From: an uncultured Bacteroidales bacterium
GTDB lineage: Bacteria; Bacteroidota; Bacteroidia; Bacteroidales; UBA932
DNA length: 64,000 bases
Assembly: GCA_944322585.1 (NCBI GenBank)
Contig: CALUPB010000005.1
Span: 1-64,000 of the forward strand
Reading direction: 5' to 3'
The notes beneath the pieces were generated by a model. That model was given only the letters and a program-made list of their open reading frames with translations, was not told where the DNA came from and ran no database searches. This document shows, in pieces, positions 33,468-41,662 of this stretch. The first letter of the stretch is position 1, and each line of letters begins with the position of its first letter. The translations under genes and the position numbers were made by a program.

Positions 33468-34286
33468 TTATATTAAATTCAACTTTGCCTCCTGTCCGGG
33501 TTCTGAAGAGCCTCCTTCGTTAAGATCCCCCTCTCCGGAGCCGTCACCTGTGTCTCCGGAGGCGCCGGAACCTCTTGTGCAGTAGTTGAAGGTAGCCGAT
33601 TTCGGGCCGCTGTACGAATTCCATTTGAGTGTCAGTTTGACAGTCTCACCTCCGGTGTCCGGAAGTCCGTATGTCCCGTCCAGACGGAAAGCCGCAAATC
33701 CCTCTGCCAAAGTGCCGTAATTGTCCCCGTCGGCATCGTGCTTGAATTCCACCACATACTTTTCCGAATCTTCGGCGGCTTCAGGATCTCCAGTGTAGAC
33801 GAGATTGACCCAGTGCTTGCCTCCGTATCCGGCCGTCTTTGTGGCGAAGTCGATGGTGAAATACCCGTCCTCGACAACTGTCCAGCCCCTCAGGATCTCC
33901 ACAGGGTCGGTCCCGTAGGTCTTGTCTATGTCTTCTACGTCATTGGGTGCCATCTGTTTTGTGAGCAGGCTGTCGATCCAGTTGATGCTGACGGCATAGT
34001 CGTATTCCCCGCTGTCATCGTTCGTGTAGTTGTAATTGACGAATGCACGCACTTCCTTTTCCTTATACGGTGATTTTGTGATATTTACCGGCTTCAGGGT
34101 TGTCTTGTCGTCAAGCTGCATATAGAAGGATGAACCTTCCGCGTCAAGCGGCTTGACTGTCACCACTGCGCTCGGGAAATAATAGCTCATGTCATATCCT
34201 CCGTCGTCCTTGTGGCACGACCATGATATGAATGATGTGGCTGCGATTGCCGCAGCTGCCGTAACGGCCTTGAAAATAGTTTTCAT
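33468..34286 (-). CDS. NigD-like lipoprotein
   Basis: 272 aa from MKTIFKAVTAAAAI. Lipobox ISWSC. Two-part fold typical of NigD-like proteins: an N-terminal OB-like part (PSAVVTVKPLDAEGSSFYMQLDDKT) and a C-terminal beta-sandwich (VEDGYFTIDFATKT to FAAFRLDGTYGLP). An acidic Gly/Ser/Glu-rich tail (about 245-272) is extra. Function of the family is unknown. It lies just upstream of the sigma gene on the same strand but with its own gap. Confidence 0.75.
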   Translation of the reverse strand: MKTIFKAVTAAAAIAATSFISWSCHKDDGGYDMSYYFPSAVVTVKPLDAEGSSFYMQLDDKTTLKPVNITKSPYKEKEVRAFVNYNYTNDDSGEYDYAVSINWIDSLLTKQMAPNDVEDIDKTYGTDPVEILRGWTVVEDGYFTIDFATKTAGYGGKHWVNLVYTGDPEAAEDSEKYVVEFKHDADGDNYGTLAEGFAAFRLDGTYGLPDTGGETVKLTLKWNSYSGPKSATFNYCTRGSGASGDTGDGSGEGDLNEGGSSEPGQEAKLNLI

Positions 34287-34388
34287 AATATTCAATTGTT
34301 TTACGTTTGTATTCTGTTTCACTTTCCACATAATTAAATCGCGTTTGCGGAAAATCTTGCACGGCAGGATAAAAATTCGGGCGGCTTC

Positions 34389-34419
34389 TTTGAAAAATTA
34401 AAAACTGCGTCTAAATTTG
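34389..34419 (+). promoter_or_regulatory. tpx promoter
   Basis: TTTG (34389-34392), 19-nt gap, TAAATTTG (34412-34419), then 22 nt to the ATG. A strong match to the Bacteroidota consensus. Confidence 0.75.
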
Positions 34420-34441
34420 CTGTCACTAAAATTTCAAGGAT

Positions 34442-34942
34442 ATGGCATCAGTTACATTCAAGGGGACTCCCGTCCGGCTTGGCGGAGAGCTTCCAAAGGT
34501 AGGGGAAACCGCCCCGGAGTTCGGTGGGGTCAAGGGGGATCTCAGTGTCGCCCACTTGAGCGATTTCAAAGGGAAAAGAGTGATTATAAATGTTTTCCCG
34601 AGCCTGGACACTCCTGTCTGTGCCGCTTCCGTGAGACGGTTCAATGCGGAGGCAGCATCTCTTGACAATACTGTGGTGCTCTGTCTCTCGAAGGATCTGC
34701 CGTTTGCGCAGTCGAGATTCTGTACGACAGAGGGTCTTGACAGGGTCATTCCCCTTTCTGAATTCAGATGCAAGTGTTTCCCTGAGAAGTACGGGCTCGT
34801 TATGGAAGAGGGCCCGCTGAAAGGCCTGTTCGCCAGGGCAGTGCTCGTCGTTGACGAGACCGGCACTGTCATTTACGGGCAGCTCGTCCCAGAAGTGACG
34901 GACGAACCGGACTATGAGGCGGCACTTTCGGCACTGAAATAG
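34442..34942 (+). CDS. tpx: Thiol peroxidase (Tpx)
   Basis: 166 aa. Peroxidatic Cys60 in SLDTPVCAASVRRFN and resolving Cys94 in AQSRFCTTEGLD, the atypical 2-Cys Tpx arrangement. Full length, with no signal peptide. It precedes the cytochrome bd genes, consistent with oxygen and peroxide handling in a microaerotolerant anaerobe. Confidence 0.95.
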   Translation: MASVTFKGTPVRLGGELPKVGETAPEFGGVKGDLSVAHLSDFKGKRVIINVFPSLDTPVCAASVRRFNAEAASLDNTVVLCLSKDLPFAQSRFCTTEGLDRVIPLSEFRCKCFPEKYGLVMEEGPLKGLFARAVLVVDETGTVIYGQLVPEVTDEPDYEAALSALK

Positions 34943-34984
34943 GATATAGTCGGGATTTTCAAAAATTAACGGTTTCCGAGTCTT

Positions 34985-35227
34985 ATGGCGGCTTTCAGAC
35001 CCGCGGAACGTCTGCTGTCCGTATGGCGTTTCTATGCGGACGGTTTCAGGAACATGACCTGGGGCCGTCCGTTGTGGGGGCTCATCATCCTTAAGCTGAT
35101 AATCCTCTTTGCCGTATTGAGGGTATTTTTCTTCCAGCCTGTGCTTGCAGGGAAGACAGATGAAGAAAAGAGCGAGCATGTGGGCGTAGAGCTTGCCGGA
35201 AGGGCGCGGCCGGACGGGAATCTTTAG
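34985..35227 (+). CDS. DUF4492 small membrane protein
   Basis: 80 aa. The N-terminal FYADGFRNMTWGRPLWGLIILKLIILFAVLRVFFF has one membrane helix and matches the DUF4492 family, which is regularly found directly upstream of cydA in Bacteroidales. It may aid assembly of cytochrome bd. The last 20 residues are hydrophilic and poorly conserved. It ends 79 nt before cydA. Confidence 0.8.
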   Translation: MAAFRPAERLLSVWRFYADGFRNMTWGRPLWGLIILKLIILFAVLRVFFFQPVLAGKTDEEKSEHVGVELAGRARPDGNL

Positions 35228-35306
35228 CGGCGGGCCGTTCCCGTGCGGGGAAGATCCGATATTGTACCCGGCGTCGGATGCGGGAACCGGAATTTGTGTT
35301 AATGCA

Positions 35307-36848
35307 ATGACAGAAGCAGCTTTGATTGACTGGTCGAGGGCGCAGTTCGCCCTGACGGCATGTTACCATTGGTTATTCGTCCCGCTTACGCTCGGACTTG
35401 CCGTTATAATGGCAGTGATGGAGACGGTGTATGTGGTAAGGAAGGACGAATTCTGGAAAAGTGCTGCCAGATTCTGGCAGAAGATATTCGGGATCAATTT
35501 TGCCGTCGGCATCGCCACCGGCATTATCCTGGAGTTTGAGTTCGGGACGAACTGGAGCAACTATTCCTGGTTCGTGGGGGATATTTTCGGAGCTCCGCTT
35601 GCCATAGAAGGCATTCTCGCATTTTTCATGGAAGCGACATTCGTCGCCGTAATGTTTTTCGGATGGGACAAGGTGGGCAGACGGTTCCATCTGGCCTCCA
35701 CCTGGCTGACGGGCATAGGTGCGACCATTTCGGCCCTTTGGATACTGGTGGCCAACGGATGGATGCAACATCCTGTGGGGATGGAGTTCAACCCGGATAC
35801 TGTCCGGCATGAAATGGTGGATTTCTGGGCTGTCGTGTCCAATCCCGTGGCTGTCACCAAATTCTTCCATTCGGTGCTCAGCGGCTGGATGACCGGGGCG
35901 GTGTTCGTCATAGGGGTCAGCTGCTGGTATCTGATGCGGGGCAGGGAACAGCGCTTCGCAAAGGCAAGCATCAGGGTGGCGTCTGTTGTAGGCATCGCCG
36001 GTACTGTAGCCGTGATGTTCACTGGAGACCGTTCCGGCATTCACGTGGCGGAGTATCAGCCCATGAAACTGGCGGCTGCCGAAGGCCTTATGGAAGGAGG
36101 GACACGCGCTCCGTTTTCCCTGGTGCCCGGCATCGAGATTCCCGGGATGCTGTCCATTCTGGCTACTCATGACATAGACGGGTATGTCCCGGGCATCAAT
36201 GACCTTCTTGACGGGTACACTGCGCCCGACGGGACTGCGGGACTGTCGGCCGAAGCCAAAAAAGAAAGGGGCGACCTTGCGCTGAATGCGTTCAAGGTTT
36301 ACAGGGAGAATCGGGACACAGATCCGGAAGCGGCGGCTGCGGCGAGGAAGGTGCTGGAGGAGAATGTGGAATATTTCGGATACGGGTATATCCGGGACAG
36401 GGAAGAGCTTGTCCCTCCGGTATGGCTGGTCTACTGGCCGTTCCGGCTTATGGTCGGGCTCGGATGCTTCCTGCTCCTGCTGATGTCCGCCGTGCTGTGG
36501 CTTGAATACAGGGGGAAGATAGAACGGTTCAGATGGCTGCATGCGGTTGCCCTCTGTTCGATACCTCTTGTCTATATAGCGGGGCAGTGCGGCTGGATTG
36601 TGGCGGAAGTGGGGCGGCAGCCATGGGCCATCCAGGACCTTCTGCCGGTGAGCGCGGCTGTGTCAAGTCTCAGTACGGGGTCGGTGATAACCACGTTCTG
36701 CATATTCGTGGCAGTGTTCACCCTTTTCCTTGCAATTGAGATACGTATAATGATAAGGGCAATCCGCAAGGGGCCGGAGGCTGTTCCGGCAGAAAATCCT
36801 TCAGCCGGTCCGGAGACAGGCAGGACATTGACGTCCGGACAGGATTGA
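35307..36848 (+). CDS. cydA: Cytochrome bd quinol oxidase subunit I
   Basis: 513 aa from MTEAALIDWSRAQFA; the longer frame from 35193 overlaps DUF4492. Heme-ligand His21 (TACYHW), a second His region (MTGDRSGIHVAEYQPMKLAAAEGL), and GRQPW in AEVGRQPWAI. The Q-loop is of the short type (about 300-370). It oxidises quinol and reduces O2 in the inner membrane together with CydB. Confidence 0.95.
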   Translation: MTEAALIDWSRAQFALTACYHWLFVPLTLGLAVIMAVMETVYVVRKDEFWKSAARFWQKIFGINFAVGIATGIILEFEFGTNWSNYSWFVGDIFGAPLAIEGILAFFMEATFVAVMFFGWDKVGRRFHLASTWLTGIGATISALWILVANGWMQHPVGMEFNPDTVRHEMVDFWAVVSNPVAVTKFFHSVLSGWMTGAVFVIGVSCWYLMRGREQRFAKASIRVASVVGIAGTVAVMFTGDRSGIHVAEYQPMKLAAAEGLMEGGTRAPFSLVPGIEIPGMLSILATHDIDGYVPGINDLLDGYTAPDGTAGLSAEAKKERGDLALNAFKVYRENRDTDPEAAAAARKVLEENVEYFGYGYIRDREELVPPVWLVYWPFRLMVGLGCFLLLLMSAVLWLEYRGKIERFRWLHAVALCSIPLVYIAGQCGWIVAEVGRQPWAIQDLLPVSAAVSSLSTGSVITTFCIFVAVFTLFLAIEIRIMIRAIRKGPEAVPAENPSAGPETGRTLTSGQD

Positions 36849-36881
36849 CGGGGCGGTGCCCAACCTTAATACTGAATGCAT

Positions 36882-38024
36882 ATGGATTATATATTCTTGC
36901 AGCAATACTGGTGGTTCATAGTCTCTCTCCTCGGAGGGCTGCTTGTCTTTCTGATGTTTGTCCAGGGGGCTAACGCGATGATATTTTCAGTCGGAAAGAC
37001 GGAAGAGGAGCGCTCGATGGCCGTAAATTCAACCGGACGCAAATGGGAGTTCACCTTTACGGCCCTCGTGACTTTCGGAGGCGCGTTCTTCGCCTCGTTC
37101 CCTCTTTTCTACAGCACGAGTTTCGGCGGGGCCTACTGGCTGTGGATTCTTATTCTGGTAAGCTTTGTCTTCCAGGCGGTTTCCTATGAGTTCCAGACGA
37201 AGCCGGGGAATCTGCTCGGAAGGAATACGTTCCGTATATTCCTTGTAATCAACGGCTGCCTCGGCCCGTTCCTCATAGGCGCAGCGGTAGCCACATTCTT
37301 TACGGGATCGGATTTCACTGTCGACAAGGATGCAATAGGGAACGGTGTCGCACCGGTCATAAGCAGCTGGGGGAACGGGTGGCATGGCCTTGATGCTCTG
37401 GCGAATCCATGGAACATAGTCCTCGGGCTTGCGGTGATGTTCCTGGCGCAGGTGCTCGGGCTTCTTTATATGACCGGCAATATCGACGACGATACATTGC
37501 GGGAGCGTATGAGAAAGCGGCTGTGGGCAAGTTCTGCCTTTTTCCTTGTGTTCTTTGTGGCTTTTCTTGTGCATATCATGACCTGCCCGGGATATGCGGC
37601 CTCGCAGGACGGGACGACGGTAATGGAACCTTTCAAATATTGGCACAATCTGACCGGGATGCCGGCCGTCATGGCTGTTTTTGCAGCCGGAGTGCTTGCT
37701 GTCCTGTATGGCATAGCCAGGACTCTTGCCTGCGGAAAGTACCGCAGAGGAATCTGGTGGGCCGGGGCCGGGACCGTGCTGGCTGTCGTCTCCCTCTTCC
37801 TGATTGCCGGTTACAACGGGACCGCCTACTATCCGTCCACTGCCGACATTCAGAGTTCCCTGACCATATTTAACAGCTCTTCCAGCCCGTTCACTCTTGA
37901 GGTGATGACTTATGTCTCGTTTATAATTCCGTTTGTCCTTGCATATATAGCATATGCATGGCGGGCGATGGATCGCAGGCCGATTACGCGGGAAGAGATA
38001 GGGTCGACTGATGACAAGTATTGA
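36882..38024 (+). CDS. cydB: Cytochrome bd quinol oxidase subunit II
   Basis: 380 aa from MDYIFLQQYWWF (ATG 36876 is an alternative). Eight or nine hydrophobic helices. Conserved start QQYWWFIVSLLGGLLVFLMFVQGAN and the FNSSSSPFTLEVMTYVSFIIPFVLAYIAYAWRAMD end. It forms the bd complex with CydA 33 nt upstream. Its stop overlaps the beginning of the methyltransferase frame. Confidence 0.94.
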   Translation: MDYIFLQQYWWFIVSLLGGLLVFLMFVQGANAMIFSVGKTEEERSMAVNSTGRKWEFTFTALVTFGGAFFASFPLFYSTSFGGAYWLWILILVSFVFQAVSYEFQTKPGNLLGRNTFRIFLVINGCLGPFLIGAAVATFFTGSDFTVDKDAIGNGVAPVISSWGNGWHGLDALANPWNIVLGLAVMFLAQVLGLLYMTGNIDDDTLRERMRKRLWASSAFFLVFFVAFLVHIMTCPGYAASQDGTTVMEPFKYWHNLTGMPAVMAVFAAGVLAVLYGIARTLACGKYRRGIWWAGAGTVLAVVSLFLIAGYNGTAYYPSTADIQSSLTIFNSSSSPFTLEVMTYVSFIIPFVLAYIAYAWRAMDRRPITREEIGSTDDKY

Positions 38025-38047
38025 TTGACGGGCCGGAGGCGGGACAG

Positions 38048-38815
38048 ATGCATATGGATTTATACCGTTATATCAAGGAGCACTGCACTCCGCAGGGGGA
38101 GGCTCTCGACTGGGTGGAGCGTCAGACCAATATCCGGACAAACCATTCCCGGATGCTGTCGGGTGCTGTCCTGGGACGTTTCCTTACGATGATGGTCCGG
38201 ATGGTCCGCCCGGCAAGAATTCTTGAGCTCGGGACCTTTACCGGATATTCTGCCATCTGTCTTGCCTCGGGACTTCCGGAAGGGGGGCATCTTGACACCC
38301 TTGAAGTGAACGACGAACTCGAGGATCTGATACTCGAAGGATTTGAAAGGGCCGGACTGTCGGACAGGATTACCCTGCATATCGGAGATTGCAAGGAGAC
38401 ATTGAAACGGTTCCATGCAGTCCTGTTGCAAGGGAAGAATACAATGACTCTGCGCCCTGGCAGGGATATCATGGACGGGGGACGTGATCCGGGCATTGAC
38501 GGCCACGGTGATGGGGCTGCCGCAGAGACGGGGGTGTCTCAGGACACGGACGGGCTATATGACATGGTATATATAGATGCCAATAAACGGGAATATCCCG
38601 AATATTATGATCTTGTGTTCCCTCTTGTGCGGCACGGCGGATATATCCTTGCCGATAATGTGCTCTGGGACGGGAAAGTGTATGAGGATAATGTGCCGGA
38701 AGACCGGCAGACACAGGGAATAGCCCGCTTCAATGATATGGTCGCAGCCGATCCCCGCGTCGAATCGGTCATCATCCCTCTCCGCGACGGCCTCAACCTT
38801 ATCAGGAAACTCTGA
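38048..38815 (+). CDS. Class I SAM-dependent O-methyltransferase (methyltransf_3 type)
   Basis: About 255 aa from ATG 38048 (MHMDLYRYIKEH). The SAM-binding motif is ILELGTFTGYSAICLASGLPEGG, the acidic residue lies in LDTLEVND, and YDMVYIDANKREY carries the metal/catalytic Asp; LVRHGGYILADNVLWDGKV follows. This is the caffeoyl-CoA / catechol O-methyltransferase-like family. A Gly/Asp-rich insertion of about 35 residues (TLRPGRDIMDGGRDPGIDGH) sits before the YDMVYID strand. Substrate unknown. Confidence 0.88.
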   Translation: MHMDLYRYIKEHCTPQGEALDWVERQTNIRTNHSRMLSGAVLGRFLTMMVRMVRPARILELGTFTGYSAICLASGLPEGGHLDTLEVNDELEDLILEGFERAGLSDRITLHIGDCKETLKRFHAVLLQGKNTMTLRPGRDIMDGGRDPGIDGHGDGAAAETGVSQDTDGLYDMVYIDANKREYPEYYDLVFPLVRHGGYILADNVLWDGKVYEDNVPEDRQTQGIARFNDMVAADPRVESVIIPLRDGLNLIRKL

Positions 38816-38874
38816 CATGCAGATGAAATCAGCAGTTCCTCTGGAGCCGGAGTATAGAGATCCGGCAACGGATT

Positions 38875-40185
38875 CTACTGTCGGTTGATGCAGGCTCCGA
38901 GGGCGTTGAGACGCAGGTCTATGTCTTCGTAGCCGCGGTCGATCTGTTCTATGTTGCCGATGATGCTGGTGCCCTTGGCTGACATCGCCGCAAGCAGGAG
39001 TGCGATGCCGGCGCGGATGTCGGGGGAGAGCATGTTGCCTGCCTTGAGCCGGAAATTGTGGTCATGTCCGATGACTACAGCCCTGTGAGGGTCACAGAGG
39101 ATAATCTGGGCCCCCATCTCGATAAGCCTGTCAACGAAGAAAAGACGGCTTTCGAACATCTTCTGGTGGATGAGGACACTGCCTTTGCATTGAGTGGCCA
39201 CCACAAGCATTACACTCAGCAGGTCAGGGGTCAGTCCGGGCCACGGAGCATCAGAAATGGTCATTATGGAACCGTCGAGGAAGGATTCTATGACATAGCT
39301 TTCCTGCTCGGGGATGAAAATGTCGTCTCCCCTCTGTTCGAGGTTGATCCCCAATCTCCGGAAACATTCCGGGATGATGCCGAGATTGTGGTATGATACG
39401 TCCTTTATGGTGATGGAGCTGCGGTTGAGGGCTGCCATGCCTATGAAGCTGCCGACCTCGATCATGTCGGGCAGAATGGTATGCCGTGCACCGTGCAGTT
39501 TGCCGACACCTGTAACGGTCAGCAGGTTGGAGCCGATTCCGTCTATTTTCGCTCCCATGGAGACGAGCAGTCTGCACAGTTGCTGGACATACGGCTCACA
39601 GGCGGCATTGTAGATGGTTGTCTTGCCTTCCGCCAGGGTCGCCGCCATGATTATGTTCGCTGTCCCGGTTACGGATGCCTCGTCCAGGAGCATGTACTGT
39701 CCTTCCAGATGCCGGCCTTGAGGCAGATGCAGGAAGAACGCTTTTTTTGTCTCGTCGTATGTGAGTTCCGCACCGAGATTGAGCATTCCCGTGATATGGG
39801 TGTCGACACGGCGCCTTCCTATCTTGTCTCCTCCAGGTTTCGGGAAATAAGCCTGTCCGAATCTTGCCAGAAGAGGGCCGACCACCATGACGGATCCTCT
39901 CAGGGCAGCGCATTTCCTGACAAAGTCATCGCTTGCTACGTAGTCCGTGTCTATGTCATCGGCCTGGAATACGTATTTCCCTCTTTCCATGCGTGTCACT
40001 TTCACACCCATCCCTTCCAAAAGGATTATCAGGTTCCTGACATCGAGGATTTCCGGAACATTGGATATTGTGACCTGCTCATCTGTAAGCAGGCAGGCGC
40101 TGATGACCTCAAGCGCCTCGTTCTTTGCGCCCTGAGGCCTTATCACACCGCTCAGTTTATGGCCGCCTTCTATAACAAAATTCAT
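38875..40185 (-). CDS. murA: UDP-N-acetylglucosamine 1-carboxyvinyltransferase
   Basis: 436 aa. Conserved KN (21-22) in RPQGAKNEALEV and the catalytic loop PGGDKIGRRRVDTH. The loop residue that is Cys115 in E. coli (GGCxIG) is Asp120 here. Asp at this position keeps enolpyruvyl transfer but prevents alkylation by fosfomycin in other bacteria. It carries out the first committed step of peptidoglycan synthesis. It lies 41 nt downstream of murB on the same strand. Confidence 0.95.
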   Translation of the reverse strand: MNFVIEGGHKLSGVIRPQGAKNEALEVISACLLTDEQVTISNVPEILDVRNLIILLEGMGVKVTRMERGKYVFQADDIDTDYVASDDFVRKCAALRGSVMVVGPLLARFGQAYFPKPGGDKIGRRRVDTHITGMLNLGAELTYDETKKAFFLHLPQGRHLEGQYMLLDEASVTGTANIIMAATLAEGKTTIYNAACEPYVQQLCRLLVSMGAKIDGIGSNLLTVTGVGKLHGARHTILPDMIEVGSFIGMAALNRSSITIKDVSYHNLGIIPECFRRLGINLEQRGDDIFIPEQESYVIESFLDGSIMTISDAPWPGLTPDLLSVMLVVATQCKGSVLIHQKMFESRLFFVDRLIEMGAQIILCDPHRAVVIGHDHNFRLKAGNMLSPDIRAGIALLLAAMSAKGTSIIGNIEQIDRGYEDIDLRLNALGACINRQ

Positions 40186-40226
40186 TTTTCTTCAGGTTTA
40201 TATAGCTTCTTAATGTCCGGAACATG

Positions 40227-41630
40227 TCAGACATGCTCCACTTCGGGAGAGAGTACAATGCCGAATTTTTCCCGTACGGATGAGACTATCCTGTTTTCCA
40301 ACGCAATGATTTCATCCGGTACAGCCTTTCCTGTGGCGTTTATTATCACTAACGGCTGTCTTTCGTATACTCCCACGTTGCCTTCCCTGTATCCTTTCCA
40401 CCCGCACTGTTCTATCAGCCATGCTGCCGGGATCTTGACGAAGCCGGAGCCCATGTCATAGTGAGGGACGACATAATCTTTGCCGTAATCGAGTCCGGCG
40501 ATTGACATGACTCTGTCGTAGTCGGACTTCGGCACCACCGGATTCTTGAAAAAACTGCCTGCACTGCCTGTTTCGGACGGTTCCGGCAGCTTTTCTTTCC
40601 GGATACCTGTAATCACTTCCCTTATCAGGGCAGGAGTCAGTCCCGCATCGTATTTTTGTCCGTATGCAATCGCTTCATTGTCAAGGGTGTCAGGAGCATT
40701 GGCGGATGCAGCCATCGGGAGCTTGGCCCGGCAGACATTCCCGGCTCCGCTGTTTTCAACCGCGCCAGTTTCTGCCTGAGTGGCTCCGGTTCCGGCTGCG
40801 GACATTACTGCAGAACGGAGATGGCCGTAATCGAGCCGTGGCTGCGGTGTGCGTGACAGCCTGAATACTACGGAAGTGACTATGTAACGTCCTTTCCTGT
40901 CTCTTTTGAAAAGGGAATCCCTGTAGTCGTATCCGCATTCGTCGCAGCGGAATGACACAGGCTTGCCAAGCACCATGTCGTAGCAGTTCACGGTCTCTAT
41001 CACATCCTTGGCTTCCACTCCGTATGCGCCGATGTTCTGGACGGCTGCCGCTCCGGTCTCTCCGGGGATATGCGACAGGTTTTCCACGCCCCACAGTCCA
41101 TTCTCGGCAGCCCATGCGCAGAAATCATCGAACACCGTCCCGGCCCCCACTTCCACCATGATATCATTTTCCCCGCCTGTGCCATGTGCCCGGCGTCTCT
41201 CTGATTGTCCGCCATTCTGCCGTATCTCGTAGTCCCTTCCTGAATTGTCTGCATTTCCCGAGTCCGTCCGGCTGCCGTCCGGTCCTGTCTGCTTCTCCGG
41301 CTGCCAACCAGCCCTGCCAGCTTCTCCGGCTCCGGTCTTGTCCGATTTGCCTTCAAGGATGTTTATGAACCTTATATTGGAATGCAGTATTGTTCCCGGA
41401 AAATCTTTCGTGAACAGCAGGTTGCTTCCTCCACCGATATGCAGTACCGGCACCGGAAGAGTATCCCGGTTTCCCGCGGCCGTACTGCCGGCGGTCCGGT
41501 GTGCTGAAAGCAGATCACGGATATAGTCGAGATCGGCTACACTGTCATATTCAACCATGCAGGCCGCTTTCACCTTCATCCTGAAGGTGTTGCGATCCGT
41601 AATGTCTGTGTCGTATCTGATATCAGTCAT
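40227..41630 (-). CDS. murB: UDP-N-acetylenolpyruvoylglucosamine reductase with large insertions
   Basis: 467 aa from MTDIRYDTDITDRNTF, against about 330-340 usual. FAD-binding parts are present: LHIGGGSNLLFTKDF, then GVENLSHIPGETGAAAVQNIGAYG, and GSAGSFFKNPVV with the catalytic Ser, ending with an AAWLIEQCGWKG segment. Two hydrophilic insertions, about 60 residues (EGKSDKTGAGEAGRAGWQPE onward) and about 40 residues (SAAGTGATQAETGAVENSGA onward), fall between core elements. It should be active if the inserts loop out. Confidence 0.93.
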   Translation of the reverse strand: MTDIRYDTDITDRNTFRMKVKAACMVEYDSVADLDYIRDLLSAHRTAGSTAAGNRDTLPVPVLHIGGGSNLLFTKDFPGTILHSNIRFINILEGKSDKTGAGEAGRAGWQPEKQTGPDGSRTDSGNADNSGRDYEIRQNGGQSERRRAHGTGGENDIMVEVGAGTVFDDFCAWAAENGLWGVENLSHIPGETGAAAVQNIGAYGVEAKDVIETVNCYDMVLGKPVSFRCDECGYDYRDSLFKRDRKGRYIVTSVVFRLSRTPQPRLDYGHLRSAVMSAAGTGATQAETGAVENSGAGNVCRAKLPMAASANAPDTLDNEAIAYGQKYDAGLTPALIREVITGIRKEKLPEPSETGSAGSFFKNPVVPKSDYDRVMSIAGLDYGKDYVVPHYDMGSGFVKIPAAWLIEQCGWKGYREGNVGVYERQPLVIINATGKAVPDEIIALENRIVSSVREKFGIVLSPEVEHV

Positions 41631-41662
41631 CGCAGTCTGCTTTCCGGTACATACAGGTGTTG

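Noticed and set aside
35373-36542. 389-aa minus-strand ORF
   Set aside because: It is antisense to cydA, whose motifs and start are secure. His/Pro/Arg-rich composition is typical of a shadow frame.
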